A stretch of 5,147 nt of DNA from Nitrospirota bacterium (GTDB lineage: Bacteria; Nitrospinota; Nitrospinia; Nitrospinales; Nitrospinaceae), in the NCBI GenBank assembly GCA_030600405.1, contig JAUVMD010000130.1:1-5147 (forward strand), written 5' to 3'. The stretch's first letter is position 1. The number at the start of each line of letters is the position of its first letter. Made by a program: the position numbers and the translations under genes. The notes beneath the pieces are model-generated. The model searched no databases. It was not told where the DNA came from and saw nothing but the letters and a program-made list of their open reading frames with translations. Of this stretch, positions 4,379 to 5,147 are shown piece after piece.

Positions 4379-4927
4379 ATGAAAAAGGTTCTGGTGGCGC
4401 TGGCGCCGGGGTTTGAAGAAATTGAGACCATCACCGTAGTTGATATCTTGAGAAGGGCGGGGGCCCGAGTGGTTTTGGCCGCGACTGAAGAAGGTCCTAT
4501 AGAAGGGTCACGCGGAGTATCTGTCCTTGCGGATACTTTAATTCATCAGATCGATGACAATGATTTCGATCTGGTGGTGTTGCCGGGCGGCCAACCTGGG
4601 ACCACCAATCTTCAAAAGAATGAAAAAGTAAAGGCTATCATTCGAAATATGTATCAATCCCGCAAACAGGTAGCCGCCATTTGCGCCGCTCCCATTGTTC
4701 TCCACTCCGCGGGGATCTTGAAAAACAGGGTTGTCACTTCTCACCCTTCCGTCAAGGACCAGCTGAATGACATCGATTATTCCGAAGAGCGGGTAGTGGT
4801 CGACGGCAATATCGTGACCAGCCGGAGTCCCGGTACGGCCCTCGAATTCGCCCTCAAATTGGTGGAAATCCTGTTTGGCAAGGATCGCATGGACACCGTG
4901 AACCAAGGGGTTATGGCCCGCCTATAA
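4379..4927 (+). CDS. DJ-1/PfpI family protein (YajL/ThiJ-like, DJ-1 subgroup)
   Basis: The 182-residue protein covers the whole DJ-1 fold and is close in length to human DJ-1 (189) and E. coli YajL. The conserved site is intact: Glu16 in 'GFEEIE' (equivalent to DJ-1 Glu18), the nucleophilic-elbow Cys102 in 'AAICAAP' (Cys106), and His122 in 'SHPSVKD' (His126). 'VVLPGGQPGTTNL' (66-78) and 'TSRSPGTALEFAL' (147-159) are also family hallmarks. Members are reported as glyoxalase III-type or deglycase enzymes acting on methylglyoxal damage, and as oxidative-stress chaperones; which activity dominates is disputed. It is likely cytoplasmic, with no signal peptide. The start is well supported by GAGG (4367-4370), 8 bases upstream, and a near-consensus promoter. 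It is apparently monocistronic, since 220 non-coding bases follow. Confidence 0.93.
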   Translation: MKKVLVALAPGFEEIETITVVDILRRAGARVVLAATEEGPIEGSRGVSVLADTLIHQIDDNDFDLVVLPGGQPGTTNLQKNEKVKAIIRNMYQSRKQVAAICAAPIVLHSAGILKNRVVTSHPSVKDQLNDIDYSEERVVVDGNIVTSRSPGTALEFALKLVEILFGKDRMDTVNQGVMARL

Positions 4928-5139
4928 TTCACTCCCTCACTTCCCTGTAGATAACTACTTGATTTATTTAAACCTACTGGCTCAAAACATTTTTTCAGGC
5001 CTTCAGGATAGCTCGACTGTATATTTTGCACAAAATTTAAATCTTTTTGCTATCAAATCCATCCCTATTAACCATAGAGGTCCAATCGGAAACGGTTGAC
5101 TTGGTTTTGTGTGATTTTCTTTTGTACAGTTTCTCTATT

Positions 5140-5147
5140 AAAGGAGG
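5140..5147 (+). promoter_or_regulatory. Shine-Dalgarno of a gene starting just beyond the right edge
   Basis: The window ends in AAAGGAGG, a perfect anti-16S match, after 212 AT-rich bases with no credible ORF. A plus-strand start codon is expected about 5-10 bases past the edge. TTGACT at 5096-5101 could be its -35 box, but no good -10 box is at the right distance. No clear terminator for the DJ-1 gene is visible between 4928 and 5139. Confidence 0.5.

Noticed and set aside
4538..5031. Minus-strand ORFs of 122 and 84 codons
   Set aside because: They are antisense to the DJ-1 gene or extend from it into AT-rich non-coding DNA, and no family resemblance is visible.

Overview
The window looks like chromosomal DNA of a Gram-negative-type, probably flagellated bacterium with moderate GC. 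The evidence is a TatA translocase subunit, a membrane-directed HtrA protease with one PDZ domain, a UbiE/MenG quinone methyltransferase and a FlgM-like anti-sigma-28 factor. I cannot place the phylum from sequence alone. A Nitrospinota- or delta-proteobacteria-like lineage would fit the gene mix, but that is a guess. No transposase, integrase, CRISPR array, rRNA or tRNA is visible.

Layout. Positions 1-401 (minus) hold the N-terminal part of a DUF1538 membrane protein that runs off the left edge. Positions 528-797 (minus) are tatA. Divergent from it, 935-1432 (plus) encodes a small leucine-rich-repeat protein with an exact 27-residue period. It converges, with a 12-base gap, on a flgM-like gene (1445-1738, minus). 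That gene is preceded by an 8-codon leader ORF with the only good ribosome binding site and by a sigma-28-like promoter. The gene-free stretch 1762-2105 contains a strong sigma-70-type promoter (1891-1919) followed at once by a 12-bp intrinsic terminator hairpin (1946-1998). This predicts a transcript of about 75 nt, either a small RNA or an attenuated leader of the next gene. Positions 2106-2318 (plus) encode a CopZ-like metal chaperone, converging with a 14-base gap on an HtrA/Deg protease (2333-3481, minus). The protease lies 32 bases downstream of ubiE/menG (3514-4257, minus), a likely two-gene operon. Divergent from ubiE, with a near-consensus promoter, is a DJ-1/PfpI family gene (4379-4927, plus). 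The last 220 bases carry no gene, but end in a perfect Shine-Dalgarno sequence that points to a plus-strand gene just outside.

Functionally these are mostly housekeeping genes: protein export (TatA), envelope protein quality control (HtrA), quinone synthesis (UbiE/MenG), damage control (DJ-1) and metal handling (CopZ-like). They are in small separate units rather than one pathway. The part that best repays attention is 1735-2105, where a predicted short transcript, a leader ORF with an ATGA overlap and a sigma-28-like promoter lie between the flgM-like gene and the metal chaperone gene.
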